From the NCBI GenBank assembly GCA_026931325.1, contig JAIXLO010000044.1, forward strand, positions 1-64,000: a stretch of DNA of 64,000 bases, given 5' to 3'. Shown in pieces: positions 55,383-64,000 of the stretch; position 1 is the first letter of the stretch; every line of letters starts with the position of its first letter. A model generated the notes under the pieces. The model had not been told where the DNA came from. It did no database searches and was given only the letters and a program-made list of their open reading frames with translations. Source of the DNA: Chitinophagales bacterium (GTDB lineage: Bacteria > Bacteroidota > Bacteroidia > Chitinophagales > Chitinophagaceae). The position numbers and the translations under genes are program-made.

Positions 55383-56675
55383 ATGAATTATCAGCAAACT
55401 TTAGCTTACCTTTTTCATCAATTACCAATGTTTAGCAAAACAGGCAGTACTGCTTATAAAGCAGATTTGTCTAACATAATTCATTTGTGTAAAGTGCTAA
55501 AAAAACCTCATTTAAAATATCCAACAATACATATAGCAGGAACAAATGGTAAAGGTTCAGTAAGCCATAGTATAGCTGCTGTTTTGCAAACTGCAGGTTA
55601 TAAAACTGGGCTTTATACTTCGCCTCATTTAAAAGATTTCAGAGAAAGAATTAAGGTAAATGGAGAAATGTGTTCAGAAGAATTTGTAATAAATTTTACT
55701 CAACAATTAAAACCAATCATCAAAAAAATAAATCCATCTTTTTTTGAGATAACTGTTGCAATGGCTTTTGAGTATTTTGAAAAAGAGAAAGTTGATATTG
55801 CAATTATTGAAACAGGATTAGGAGGAAGATTAGATAGCACAAATATTATTATACCACAGCTTTCTGTTATTACTAATATAGGGTTTGATCATGTGCAAAT
55901 TCTTGGAAATACTTTAGCTAAAATTGCTTATGAGAAGGCTGGAATAATTAAACAAAATACTCCTGTAGTAATAGGGGAGTGTGTTAGTGAAACTAAAAAA
56001 GTATTTGATGAAAAAGCAAGAGAAAATAATGCACCAATTATTTATGCTCAACAACAAAAAAAAGTTACTGAATATTTCTATAGTCATTCAAGTTTAGAAA
56101 TTGTTATTGAGAATATTAATACTAAACAAAAGAAAGAATATATAACTGATTTAACAGGTATATATCAAACAAAAAACTTACTTACTACATTATGCTCAAT
56201 TGAACAGTTACAGAAAATTGGTTGGAAAATTTCACAACAAAATATATTGGATTCTTTAAGAAAAGTTAAGCCTTTAACTAACTTCAAAGGGCGTTGGCAA
56301 TTATTACAAACTAAGCCAACAGTAATTGCAGATGTTGCACATAATGAAGATGGAGTAAAGGAAGTTTTGAAACAATTAAAACAAATTTCTTTCAATCAAT
56401 TACACATTATTATAGGAATGGTAAAAGATAAAGATGTTAGTATAGTATTATCATTACTTCCTAAAAATGCAAATTATTATTTTACACAATCACATATTCC
56501 AAGAGCTTTGCCTGTTGATGAATTATTCTCTATGGCTTTGAATAAAAATTTAATTGGAGAAAAAATTGATAATGTAAATTCTGCTATTAAAATGGCTATA
56601 AATAACGCAAACAATAATGATTTAATTTTAGTATTTGGAAGTGTATTTTTAATTGCTGAGATTAATAATTTGTAA
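55383..56675 (+). CDS. folC: Bifunctional folylpolyglutamate synthase / dihydrofolate synthase
   Basis: The 430-aa Mur-ligase-family enzyme adds glutamate to dihydropteroate and folates. The P-loop is H-I-A-G-T-N-G-K-G-S-V-S at about residue 50; V-D-I-A-I-I-E-T-G-L-G-G-R-L-D-S-T-N is the metal/ATP signature, and G-R-W-Q-L-L-Q followed by D-V-A-H-N-E-D-G marks the C-terminal domain. Length is normal. It starts 24 bases after the TonB-like gene and is presumably co-transcribed; the 663-base gap downstream ends the unit. Confidence 0.95.
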   Translation: MNYQQTLAYLFHQLPMFSKTGSTAYKADLSNIIHLCKVLKKPHLKYPTIHIAGTNGKGSVSHSIAAVLQTAGYKTGLYTSPHLKDFRERIKVNGEMCSEEFVINFTQQLKPIIKKINPSFFEITVAMAFEYFEKEKVDIAIIETGLGGRLDSTNIIIPQLSVITNIGFDHVQILGNTLAKIAYEKAGIIKQNTPVVIGECVSETKKVFDEKARENNAPIIYAQQQKKVTEYFYSHSSLEIVIENINTKQKKEYITDLTGIYQTKNLLTTLCSIEQLQKIGWKISQQNILDSLRKVKPLTNFKGRWQLLQTKPTVIADVAHNEDGVKEVLKQLKQISFNQLHIIIGMVKDKDVSIVLSLLPKNANYYFTQSHIPRALPVDELFSMALNKNLIGEKIDNVNSAIKMAINNANNNDLILVFGSVFLIAEINNL

Positions 56676-57186
56676 CACTCATCAAAAATAATTTTCGAAA
56701 TAGCTTTTTTTGATTAACCCAAAAAGGTAAATTATTTAATTTATAATTTTATTCATTAAAAGAGTATTTGTAAAACCATCAAAAAAATTCGATAAAAGAA
56801 GGGGTATCATTTCAAAAATTATTTTACTATAATAATTTTCAGCTGAAATAAAAAATTACATTTTAGATATGAGTATTTTTTTAAGATAATATACTATTTT
56901 AACTATATATATGTGAATATCAAATAGTTGTTTTAATTTAATTAACTTTGTAAGATTATATTTTTTTTAATAAATCATGTAAAAACAAACAAATTATTTA
57001 AAATAATTTGAATATTTTATATAAAGTTAGATTTTTTTTAATTTAATTTTCTAGGCTATAAAATTAATTCTACTGTTTATAGAAAATAGAAACTAATTCC
57101 CAAAAATGGATAAATCCTTAAATTGGACATATTTAGAATATCTGTGCGCTATTCCTTGACAATAACACACTATAAATAGATTAACT

Positions 57187-57240
57187 ACTTTTATATGAGA
57201 TTTTTAGTATCTAAACTTTATAAGAGTTACATATAAAAGT
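57187..57240. repeat. 11-bp inverted repeat with long loop
   Basis: ACTTTTATATG (57187-57197) and CATATAAAAGT (57230-57240) are perfect inverted copies separated by 32 bases. The pair lies 99 bases before the start of the giant protein and may be a regulatory element. Confidence 0.4.
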
Positions 57241-57255
57241 CCTAGTCAATATTTT

Positions 57256-57277
57256 TAAAACAGTTTTTACTGTTTTA
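57256..57277 (+). repeat. Short hairpin upstream of the giant protein gene
   Basis: TAAAACAGT and ACTGTTTTA form a 9-bp stem around TTTT. It lies 61 bases before the start codon and could be a leader hairpin or binding site. Confidence 0.35.
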
Positions 57278-57338
57278 GATTAACAAAATCCAATCCCTAC
57301 AGAAGGCAATTTGCTCCATATATCTATTAAAAAATTAA

Positions 57339-60300
57339 ATGAAGATTATGAAAATAGTTAACAGACTAATTATTTTTTTATTGATTGTATTTGCCTTTTT
57401 AAATATTCAAAATTTACAGGCACAATACTCCAAGAGTATTGTTACATCTTTTGTAAGTCCTAATATGCATAGTATTCAAGGGCTTGAGACTTTTACAAAT
57501 TTTGGAAATCAAAATAAGCCAACAATTGATGAAAATATCACAACAGGTGGCTCTTGTGTAGCTTTAACAAGTGGAGGAACTATTGCTGCAAATCAGCAAA
57601 ATTGTGGCTCTTTTACTGCTGCTGCATTTACTAATACAGCATCAGCAAGTGGAGGATCAGGTGGTAATATAAAATATCAATGGCAAAAATTGCAAAGTTG
57701 TGGTTCATTTACCGATATTTCAGGTGCAACATCTAAGACTTATTCACCAGGTACTGTAAATAAAACAACAATTTATCGTCGTAAAGCATGGAGAAATTGC
57801 ACAGGAGGTACAGGTAATATACCAATTTATTCAAATGAAGTTAAAGTATTAATAGTTTATCCTGGCACAATTTCAGGAGACCAAACAGGTAGTTGTAATT
57901 ATACTCCATCATCTATTACTGGTACAAATGAAAGCTCAAATAATAATTATTGTTTAAGCGATGCAACACCTCAAAACCAAAGTTATCAATGGCAACAAAG
58001 TATTGATGGGGGTTCAACTTGGACAGATATAGGAGGAGCTACTTCTCAAAATTATTCTCCAGGTGCTTTAATGCAAACAACAAAATATAGAAGAGCTACT
58101 ACTGTTAGTGGCTTTACTTGTTATAGTAATGTTGTTACAAAAACTGTAAATATCACTCCTGTAACACTTTCAGAAGAAAAATTTCCTAATAGTTTTAACA
58201 CAGGTTTTTCTGCTCCTATCAACTCTACATTTAGTGGCTCAATAGGTACATGGAGTGCATATTCTACTACTGGTTATTCTACTATTGTTGTAAATAATGC
58301 ATTTTATCAATCATCTCCTTATGCTTTAAAAATTGTAAACTATAGTACAAAAAATGTAGCTGCAACAACTGCAAGAGCAACTTCACCAAAAGTTAATTTA
58401 AGTACAGGAGTAAATGTTGAAATGACATTTAAACTTTATACCTATTCAGTTTCTACATATAATACTTGTTATACATTTAATGTTGAATTTTCAAGTGATA
58501 ATGGCTCAACTTGGAATAATGTTCTTTCATTAACTTCAAAACAAATAAATGATAATTATGGAAAGAATACTTGGAATACATTAACTGTCTCTGTACCACA
58601 AGCATATTATAATGCTAATTTTAAATATCGTTTATCTGGAGTACAAGGGGCTAATTGTGCTTATGATACTTATATTTATATTGATGATATTACTTTCAAA
58701 TCTTATCCAAGTTGTGTAACTTGTCCTACAGAAACAGAAGCAGGTGCTGAACAAACAAATTGTAATGATAATCAATTTCCAATGTCTGCATCACCAGCAC
58801 CAAATGGTTCTACAGGAACATGGAGTGTAGTAAGTGGTGCAGCAACAATTGATAATGTTAATTCTCCTACAGCGAATGTTACAGTTACAAATTCTCCAGC
58901 AATTTTAAGATGGACTATTTCAACACCAGGTTGTTCTGATATTTATGATGAAGTAATATTAACTAATAATATTCCAGGTTTTACTACTATTTCAAACGAA
59001 AAATTCCCTAACTGTTTCAATACAGGCTTTACAGCACCTATAAATACTACATTTACAGGTTCTATTGGTACTTGGAGAGCTTATTCTTCAACAAGCAGAT
59101 CTACTATTGTTGTTCATGATGCATTTTATCAATCATCTCCTTATGCATTAAAAATTGTAAATTATAGCACAAGTTGTTATGCTGCAAGTACAGCAAGAGC
59201 TACATCGCCAAAAGTAAATTTACAAGGAGGTAATAATGTAGATTTAACATTTAAACTTTATACTTATTCAGTTTCTACAAATAATACTTGTAACACATTT
59301 AATGTGGAATTTTCTAATGATAATGGAGGTAGTTGGAATACTATTTTTAGTAAAACGTCAAAACAATTAGCTGATGCTTATGGTCAAGGTACTTGGAATA
59401 CAATAACTATCCCTATTCCACAAAATTATTATAATGCTAATTTTAAATATCGTTTCACAGGTGTTCAAAATAGTGGATGTGGTTATAATACTTATTTATA
59501 CATTGATAATATAGTTATTAAAACTTATGAATCTTGTTTGCCTTGCCCAGAATCTACAAATGCTGGTTCTGAGCAAACTAATTGTAATAATAGCTTATTT
59601 ACAACAAATGCAACACCTGCACCAAATGGTTCTACAGGTTCATGGAGTGTAGTAAGTGGTGCTGCAACAATTACAGATATTAATTCTCCTATAACAACGG
59701 TTACAGTTACAAATTCTCCAGTTACTTTAAGATGGACTATTACAACACCAGGTTGCCCTGATGTTTTTGATGATGTTGTGTTTACAAATAATATAACTGG
59801 CTCCAGTATTGTTTCTCAAGAAAAATTTCCTAATTGTTTTAATACAGGGTTCTCTGCTCCTATCAACTCATCATTTACAGGTTCAATAGGAACATGGGGT
59901 GCATATTCAACAACAAGTAGATCAACTGTTGTTGTATATGATGCAGTTTATCAATCATCACCTTATGCTCTAAAACTTGTAAACTATACTACACAAGGTT
60001 ATGCTGCAAGTACATCAAGAGCTACGTCACCAAAAGTAAATTTAACAGGAACTAATAGCGTAGATTTAAGTTTTGGGTTATATACTTACTCAGTATCTGC
60101 AAATAATACTTGCTATACATTCAATGTTGAATTTTCTAATGATAATGGTAGCACATGGAGTAATGTATTTTCTGCTACAGCTCAGGAAATTTATAATACT
60201 TATGGAAAGAATACATGGAGCACAATAACAATACCTGTACCACAAGCATATTATAATGCTAATTTTAAGTATCGCTTTACAGGAGTTCAAAGTGCAAATT

Positions 60301-63300
60301 GTAATTATAATACTTATATATACATTGATAATGTAACTATAAGAACCTATACTTCTTGTGAGCCTTGTCCAGAAACAACAGATGCTGGTGCAAATCAATC
60401 TAATTGTAATGATAATCAATTTACAATGTCTGCAACACCTGCACCAAATGGTTCTACAGGAACTTGGAGTGTGATGAGCGGTGCTGCAACAATTGATAAT
60501 GTAAACTCTCCAACTGCTAATGTTACAGTTACAACATCACCAGCAATGTTAAAATGGACTATTACAACACCAGGTTGTCCAGATATTTATGATTCTGTAA
60601 CATTAATTAATAATGTAAATACACCAGTAACATTATCTCAAGAAAAGTTTCCTAATAGTTTTAATACAGGATTTTCTGCTCCTATCAACTCATCATTTAC
60701 AGGTTCAATAGGTACATGGGGTGCATATTCATCAACAAGTAGATCAACAATTGTTGTAAATAACGGTGCATATCAATCTTCTCCTTATGCATTGAAGATA
60801 TATAACGTTAGTACACAAGGGTATGCAGCAAGTACAGCAAGAGCTACATCGCCAAAAATAGATTTAAGCACTGGTAATAGTGTTGAATTAAGTTTAAAAC
60901 TTTATACTTATTCAGTATCTGCTACAAATACATGCTTTACATTTAAAATAGAATTTTCTAATGATAATGGTAGTACATGGAATAATGTATATTCTAAAAC
61001 AGCACAACAATTAGTAAGTTTATTTGGGCAAAATACTTGGAATACTATTACACTTTCTGTTCCTGTAAGTTACTATAATTCTAACTTTAGATATCGTTTA
61101 AGTGGTAATCAAAATGCTAATTGTAATTATAATAACTATTTATATGTTGATGATATTTTATTAAAATCATATCCTCCTTGTGTTCCTTGTCCAACTGAAG
61201 TAGAAGCTGGTGAAAATCAAACAAACTGTAATGATAACACATTTACAATGTCAGCAACACCTGCACCAAATGGTTCTACAGGAACTTGGAGCGTTATAAG
61301 TGGTAGTGCAAACATTACTGATGTAAATTCTGCTACAACAACAGTAACTGTAACAAGTTCTCCAGCTTTATTGAAATGGACAATTACAACACCAGGTTGT
61401 GGAGCAATTTATGACTCAGTATTATTAACTAATAATAGTGGTACTCCAACTGTATTATCAAAAGAAAAATTTCCTAATTGTTTTAATGTAAATGGTAATT
61501 CTCCTATAAATACAACATTTGTAGGCTCAACAGGAACATGGAAGGCATATTCTACAACAAGCAGGTCAACAATTGTTGTTGATGATTACTATAGCATTTC
61601 ATCACCTTATGCTTTAGAATTATTCAATATCAGTACTTCTGGTTATGCTGCTAGCACATCAATGGCAACATCTCCTAAATTAAATTTAAGTAGTGGTAAT
61701 AATGTAGAAATGACTTTTGGATTATTTACTTACAATGTTTCTGCAAGTAATACATGTTATACTTTTAATATAGAAATTTCAAATGATAATGGTAGTACTT
61801 GGAGTAATATTTATTCAAAAACTGCACAAGAAATAGCTAATGCTTATTGGCCTTTAACTTGGAATACTGTTACAGTATCAATACCATCAAATTATTACAA
61901 TGCTAATTTTAGATATCGCTTTTCTGGTGTTCAAGCAGCAGGATGTAACTTTAATACATACTTATATATAGATGATGTAACATTTAATTCTTATGAACCA
62001 TGTATTATTTGCCCTGAAACAACTGATGCTGGCGATAATAAAACAAATGAAAATAATAATAACTTTACTATGGATGCTACTGCAGCACCTAATGGTTCTG
62101 TAGGTACATGGACTGTTGTGAGTGGTAGTGCAACAATAGCTGATATTCATTCTCCATCAACAACTGTTACTATTACCAGTTCTCCAGTAACGTTAAGATG
62201 GACAATTACTACACCAACTTGTTCTGATATTTATGATGAGGTTGTATTAACTAATAATAACTCTTGTGGGCCTTATGCATTCAATCCAACAATACCTGCA
62301 AAAGGCTATGATATTTTTGTTAAGGAAGGAGTTACATTTACTGGAGGACACACTGATGGAGGAGTTGCTTTAGGAGGAGATTTAACTTTAATTGGTTCAT
62401 CTATAGTTACAATGAATCATACAGGATATTACCCTAATGGATATAATGCTTCTGGAAACTATGGTTTGGTAATTGGTGGAAGAGTGAATTACAATAGTGG
62501 CAACATGACTTATGTAAATTCAAATGCAAAAATTAGAATTGCAAATACTACAGGAACAACACTTTGGGAAAAAGATCCTAATAATGCTACTGTTAATTTA
62601 CGTTTAACATCTGATAGTCAAAATGGTTGGGCAGGTTATAATAGTACTCCTGCAATTCAATTAAATAGCACTCAAACTGAGGCAAGTGCAATGTCTGCAA
62701 GTGGATTAGATTTTAATACAGCATTTACAAGTTTATCTGCAAATGCTGCAACAATGAGTAGTTATACTCAAAGTTCTTCTTGTTCAGATAATTTGAATAT
62801 TATTTCAGTAAGTGGAAGTAATCCAACAATCACTTTAGTAAGTAATAAGGTAAATGTAATTAATATTACAGGAAGCAATTTTGCAGCAATTACTTCTATT
62901 ACATTTACTAATGCACCAAACGCTACTACACCTTTAGTATTTAATATAAATAAAACAGGTTCATTCACATTCTCATCATTTAATGCTACAGGTATTCAAA
63001 ATAGTGATGGAAAGTATATTATATATAATTTCTATAATAACACTGGAACAATTACTGTAAATGCTTCTAATGTTATGAGAGGAACATTATTTGCACCAAG
63101 TGCAACAGTTATTTGGAATGGAAGTAATAATTTAGAAGGACAAATAATTGCTAAGAATGCATCACTTATTTCTGGTGAAATTCATACACAAGTATTTGAT
63201 GTTTGTTTACCAAATTGTGGTCCATCAATTTCAGTGAGTGGTAATGTTTATGATGCAATAGTTTCTTGTACACCAACTGTTGTTGGAGGTGTTAGAACTA

Positions 63301-64000
63301 ATGTAAACAATACTTTGTATGCAAACCTTGTTGGCACTGATAATAAAGTGGTAAAGAGTGTTGCAGTAGCATCAAATGGTACATTTACATTTAATAGTGT
63401 TACAGGCAACACAACTTATAATATAATTCTTACAGAAGGTTCAAGAAGTGTAGGCAGTACTTTAACAGCTGCAGCATTACCATCTAATTATCTAAGTGTT
63501 ATGGAATATTTAGGTACTGGTGCAGGTAATGATGGTACACCTAACAGTATTTTAAATGTAGTTACAAGCAATTCAAATGTAACTGATGCAAACTTTGAAA
63601 TAGGAAAAGATACTGATGGCGATGGAGTGCCTGATTATGAAGATATTGATGATGATAATGATGGTATTACTGATGTTAATGAACATGGAGGAATAGATCC
63701 ATTGGCTGATTGTGATTGTGATGGAATACCTAATTATTTAGATCCAACACCTGGTTGTAGTATTCCTTGGTCAGATTGTAACAGTGATGGCATTAATGAT
63801 TACTTTGATTGGGATAGAGATGGAATCATTAACTCATGGGATTTAGATAGTGATAACGACGGTATTTTAGATGTTGTAGAAGCAAGACCAAATAGTGTAG
63901 CATTCACAAATCATATTAATGGTATTATCACAGGTACTGATAATGATGGAAATGGTTTAAGAAGTTCTGCTGATAATGGTTCAGGATTTAATAATCCTCA
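57339..64000 (+). CDS. Giant secreted/surface adhesin-like protein with five 274-aa repeats (3' end beyond window)
   Basis: The frame opens with [13 protein letters not shown] and a signal peptide ([16 protein letters not shown]) and stays open to the end (about 2220 residues). ATGs at 57339 and 57348 are both possible. Residues about 60-275 hold Ig-like modules ([16 protein letters not shown]). From residue 280 five 274-aa units follow, each starting near E-K-F-P-N-x-F-N and ending P-G-C-x-D-I-Y-D-x-V; each has a jelly-roll-like half ([19 protein letters not shown]) and an Ig-like half ([12 protein letters not shown]). About 1645-1960 resembles a choice-of-anchor-A domain ([19 protein letters not shown]). 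A SdrD-B-like domain and TSP3 repeats ([10 protein letters not shown]) follow. A T9SS sorting domain past the window is likely but unseen. Confidence 0.85.
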   Translation, partial: MKIMKIVNRLIIFLLIVFAFLNIQNLQAQYSKSIVTSFVSPNMHSIQGLETFTNFGNQNKPTIDENITTGGSCVALTSGGTIAANQQNCGSFTAAAFTNTASASGGSGGNIKYQWQKLQSCGSFTDISGATSKTYSPGTVNKTTIYRRKAWRNCTGGTGNIPIYSNEVKVLIVYPGTISGDQTGSCNYTPSSITGTNESSNNNYCLSDATPQNQSYQWQQSIDGGSTWTDIGGATSQNYSPGALMQTTKYRRATTVSGFTCYSNVVTKTVNITPVTLSEEKFPNSFNTGFSAPINSTFSGSIGTWSAYSTTGYSTIVVNNAFYQSSPYALKIVNYSTKNVAATTARATSPKVNLSTGVNVEMTFKLYTYSVSTYNTCYTFNVEFSSDNGSTWNNVLSLTSKQINDNYGKNTWNTLTVSVPQAYYNANFKYRLSGVQGANCAYDTYIYIDDITFKSYPSCVTCPTETEAGAEQTNCNDNQFPMSASPAPNGSTGTWSVVSGAATIDNVNSPTANVTVTNSPAILRWTISTPGCSDIYDEVILTNNIPGFTTISNEKFPNCFNTGFTAPINTTFTGSIGTWRAYSSTSRSTIVVHDAFYQSSPYALKIVNYSTSCYAASTARATSPKVNLQGGNNVDLTFKLYTYSVSTNNTCNTFNVEFSNDNGGSWNTIFSKTSKQLADAYGQGTWNTITIPIPQNYYNANFKYRFTGVQNSGCGYNTYLYIDNIVIKTYESCLPCPESTNAGSEQTNCNNSLFTTNATPAPNGSTGSWSVVSGAATITDINSPITTVTVTNSPVTLRWTITTPGCPDVFDDVVFTNNITGSSIVSQEKFPNCFNTGFSAPINSSFTGSIGTWGAYSTTSRSTVVVYDAVYQSSPYALKLVNYTTQGYAASTSRATSPKVNLTGTNSVDLSFGLYTYSVSANNTCYTFNVEFSNDNGSTWSNVFSATAQEIYNTYGKNTWSTITIPVPQAYYNANFKYRFTGVQSANCNYNTYIYIDNVTIRTYTSCEPCPETTDAGANQSNCNDNQFTMSATPAPNGSTGTWSVMSGAATIDNVNSPTANVTVTTSPAMLKWTITTPGCPDIYDSVTLINNVNTPVTLSQEKFPNSFNTGFSAPINSSFTGSIGTWGAYSSTSRSTIVVNNGAYQSSPYALKIYNVSTQGYAASTARATSPKIDLSTGNSVELSLKLYTYSVSATNTCFTFKIEFSNDNGSTWNNVYSKTAQQLVSLFGQNTWNTITLSVPVSYYNSNFRYRLSGNQNANCNYNNYLYVDDILLKSYPPCVPCPTEVEAGENQTNCNDNTFTMSATPAPNGSTGTWSVISGSANITDVNSATTTVTVTSSPALLKWTITTPGCGAIYDSVLLTNNSGTPTVLSKEKFPNCFNVNGNSPINTTFVGSTGTWKAYSTTSRSTIVVDDYYSISSPYALELFNISTSGYAASTSMATSPKLNLSSGNNVEMTFGLFTYNVSASNTCYTFNIEISNDNGSTWSNIYSKTAQEIANAYWPLTWNTVTVSIPSNYYNANFRYRFSGVQAAGCNFNTYLYIDDVTFNSYEPCIICPETTDAGDNKTNENNNNFTMDATAAPNGSVGTWTVVSGSATIADIHSPSTTVTITSSPVTLRWTITTPTCSDIYDEVVLTNNNSCGPYAFNPTIPAKGYDIFVKEGVTFTGGHTDGGVALGGDLTLIGSSIVTMNHTGYYPNGYNASGNYGLVIGGRVNYNSGNMTYVNSNAKIRIANTTGTTLWEKDPNNATVNLRLTSDSQNGWAGYNSTPAIQLNSTQTEASAMSASGLDFNTAFTSLSANAATMSSYTQSSSCSDNLNIISVSGSNPTITLVSNKVNVINITGSNFAAITSITFTNAPNATTPLVFNINKTGSFTFSSFNATGIQNSDGKYIIYNFYNNTGTITVNASNVMRGTLFAPSATVIWNGSNNLEGQIIAKNASLISGEIHTQVFDVCLPNCGPSISVSGNVYDAIVSCTPTVVGGVRTNVNNTLYANLVGTDNKVVKSVAVASNGTFTFNSVTGNTTYNIILTEGSRSVGSTLTAAALPSNYLSVMEYLGTGAGNDGTPNSILNVVTSNSNVTDANFEIGKDTDGDGVPDYEDIDDDNDGITDVNEHGGIDPLADCDCDGIPNYLDPTPGCSIPWSDCNSDGINDYFDWDRDGIINSWDLDSDNDGILDVVEARPNSVAFTNHINGIITGTDNDGNGLRSSADNGSGFNNP
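58176..62285 (+). repeat. Five direct coding repeats of 822 bp
   Basis: Anchors GAA-AAA-TTT/TTC at 58176, 58998, 59820, 60642 and GAA-AAA-TTT at 61464 are each exactly 822 bases apart (274 codons). Copies share runs such as N-G-S-T-G-T-W-S-V and S-S-P-Y-A-L but differ at many bases, with the fifth copy the most divergent in its first half. All five keep the same length and frame. Confidence 0.9.

Larger units (their letters stand above)
56676..57338. other. Long AT-rich intergenic region before the giant repeat protein
   Basis: This 663-base gap contains no open frame I would call and no exact TAnnTTTG box. It holds an 11-bp inverted repeat (57187-57240) and a shorter hairpin (57256-57277) close to the next gene. 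A T-run after the folC stop (56705-56711) may help end that transcript but has only a weak stem. Confidence 0.5.

Noticed and set aside
58176..62285. CRISPR-like periodic repeats
   Set aside because: The period is 822 bases, the repeats are diverged and lie in one continuous coding frame; they are protein domain repeats.
60090..62968. Three minus-strand open frames (60090-60419, 61962-62150, 62768-62968)
   Set aside because: They are antisense shadows of the giant repeat protein, with biased Ile/Cys/Thr composition and no motifs.
1..64000. tRNA, rRNA, insertion sequences and prophage genes
   Set aside because: I looked through the intergenic regions and saw no cloverleaf-like sequences, transposase motifs or phage structural genes.

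Overview
The window looks like a chromosomal segment of an AT-rich member of the Bacteroidota, most likely a Chitinophagaceae-like lineage (base composition estimated by eye at about 30% G+C). The evidence is several proteins with type IX secretion (T9SS) C-terminal sorting domains, a CHU_C/gliding-type C-terminus, OmpA proteins with thrombospondin type 3 repeats, a TonB-folC gene pair, and TAnnTTTG-type -7 promoter boxes, including one well-formed TTTG-N19-TACTTTTG promoter. I saw no phage, insertion sequence, CRISPR array, tRNA or rRNA.

Layout. 1-74: tail of a T9SS cargo gene, followed by two hairpins. 513-11531: a co-directional cluster of an outer-membrane barrel, a giant multi-domain surface protein broken by a frameshift near 6945, and a fibronectin-III-like protein. 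11878-19014: metG, two minus-strand genes (FN3-like protein and PLP-dependent deaminase), a NarL/LuxR response regulator, then a small cysteine-containing protein, a seven-helix membrane protein and a minimal histidine kinase. The 383-bp gap at 16535-16917 holds two perfect, inverted DnaA-box 9-mers and two inverted repeats. 19024-28227 (minus): a Kef-type antiporter, then a TetR-TolC-adaptor-RND efflux operon. 28370-35428: a DUF502 membrane protein, a secreted protein with a possible clan-CD (CHAT/caspase-like) His/Cys pair, an orphan OmpR-type regulator, dxs, an EVE-domain protein and an exported unknown. 35447-38801 (minus): pfkA, pyruvate kinase and an e(P4)-type lipoprotein phosphatase, a compact glycolytic operon. 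39050-41495: apolipoprotein N-acyltransferase split by a frameshift, then an alpha/beta hydrolase. 41652-47958: a PKD protein with a type B sorting domain and a PHP-domain protein with a type A sorting domain. 47980-50663 (minus): recJ and a polyprenyl diphosphate synthase. 50858-54329: two tandem OmpA paralogues separated by a strong terminator flanked by two more DnaA-box 9-mers. 54558-56675: TonB-like protein and folC. 57339 to the window end: a giant surface protein with five internal repeats at exactly 822-bp spacing, a choice-of-anchor-A-like region and calcium-binding TSP3 repeats.

Functionally the window mixes housekeeping genes (metG, dxs, pfkA, pyk, lnt, recJ, prenyl synthase, folC) with envelope functions: T9SS-exported adhesin-like proteins, OmpA anchors, an RND pump and signalling genes. 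The items most worth a second look are the barrel/giant/FN3 cluster, the candidate caspase-fold protein, the paired DnaA boxes, the two frameshifted genes and the uniform 822-bp repeat array. All family assignments are from reading the sequences; no database search was run.
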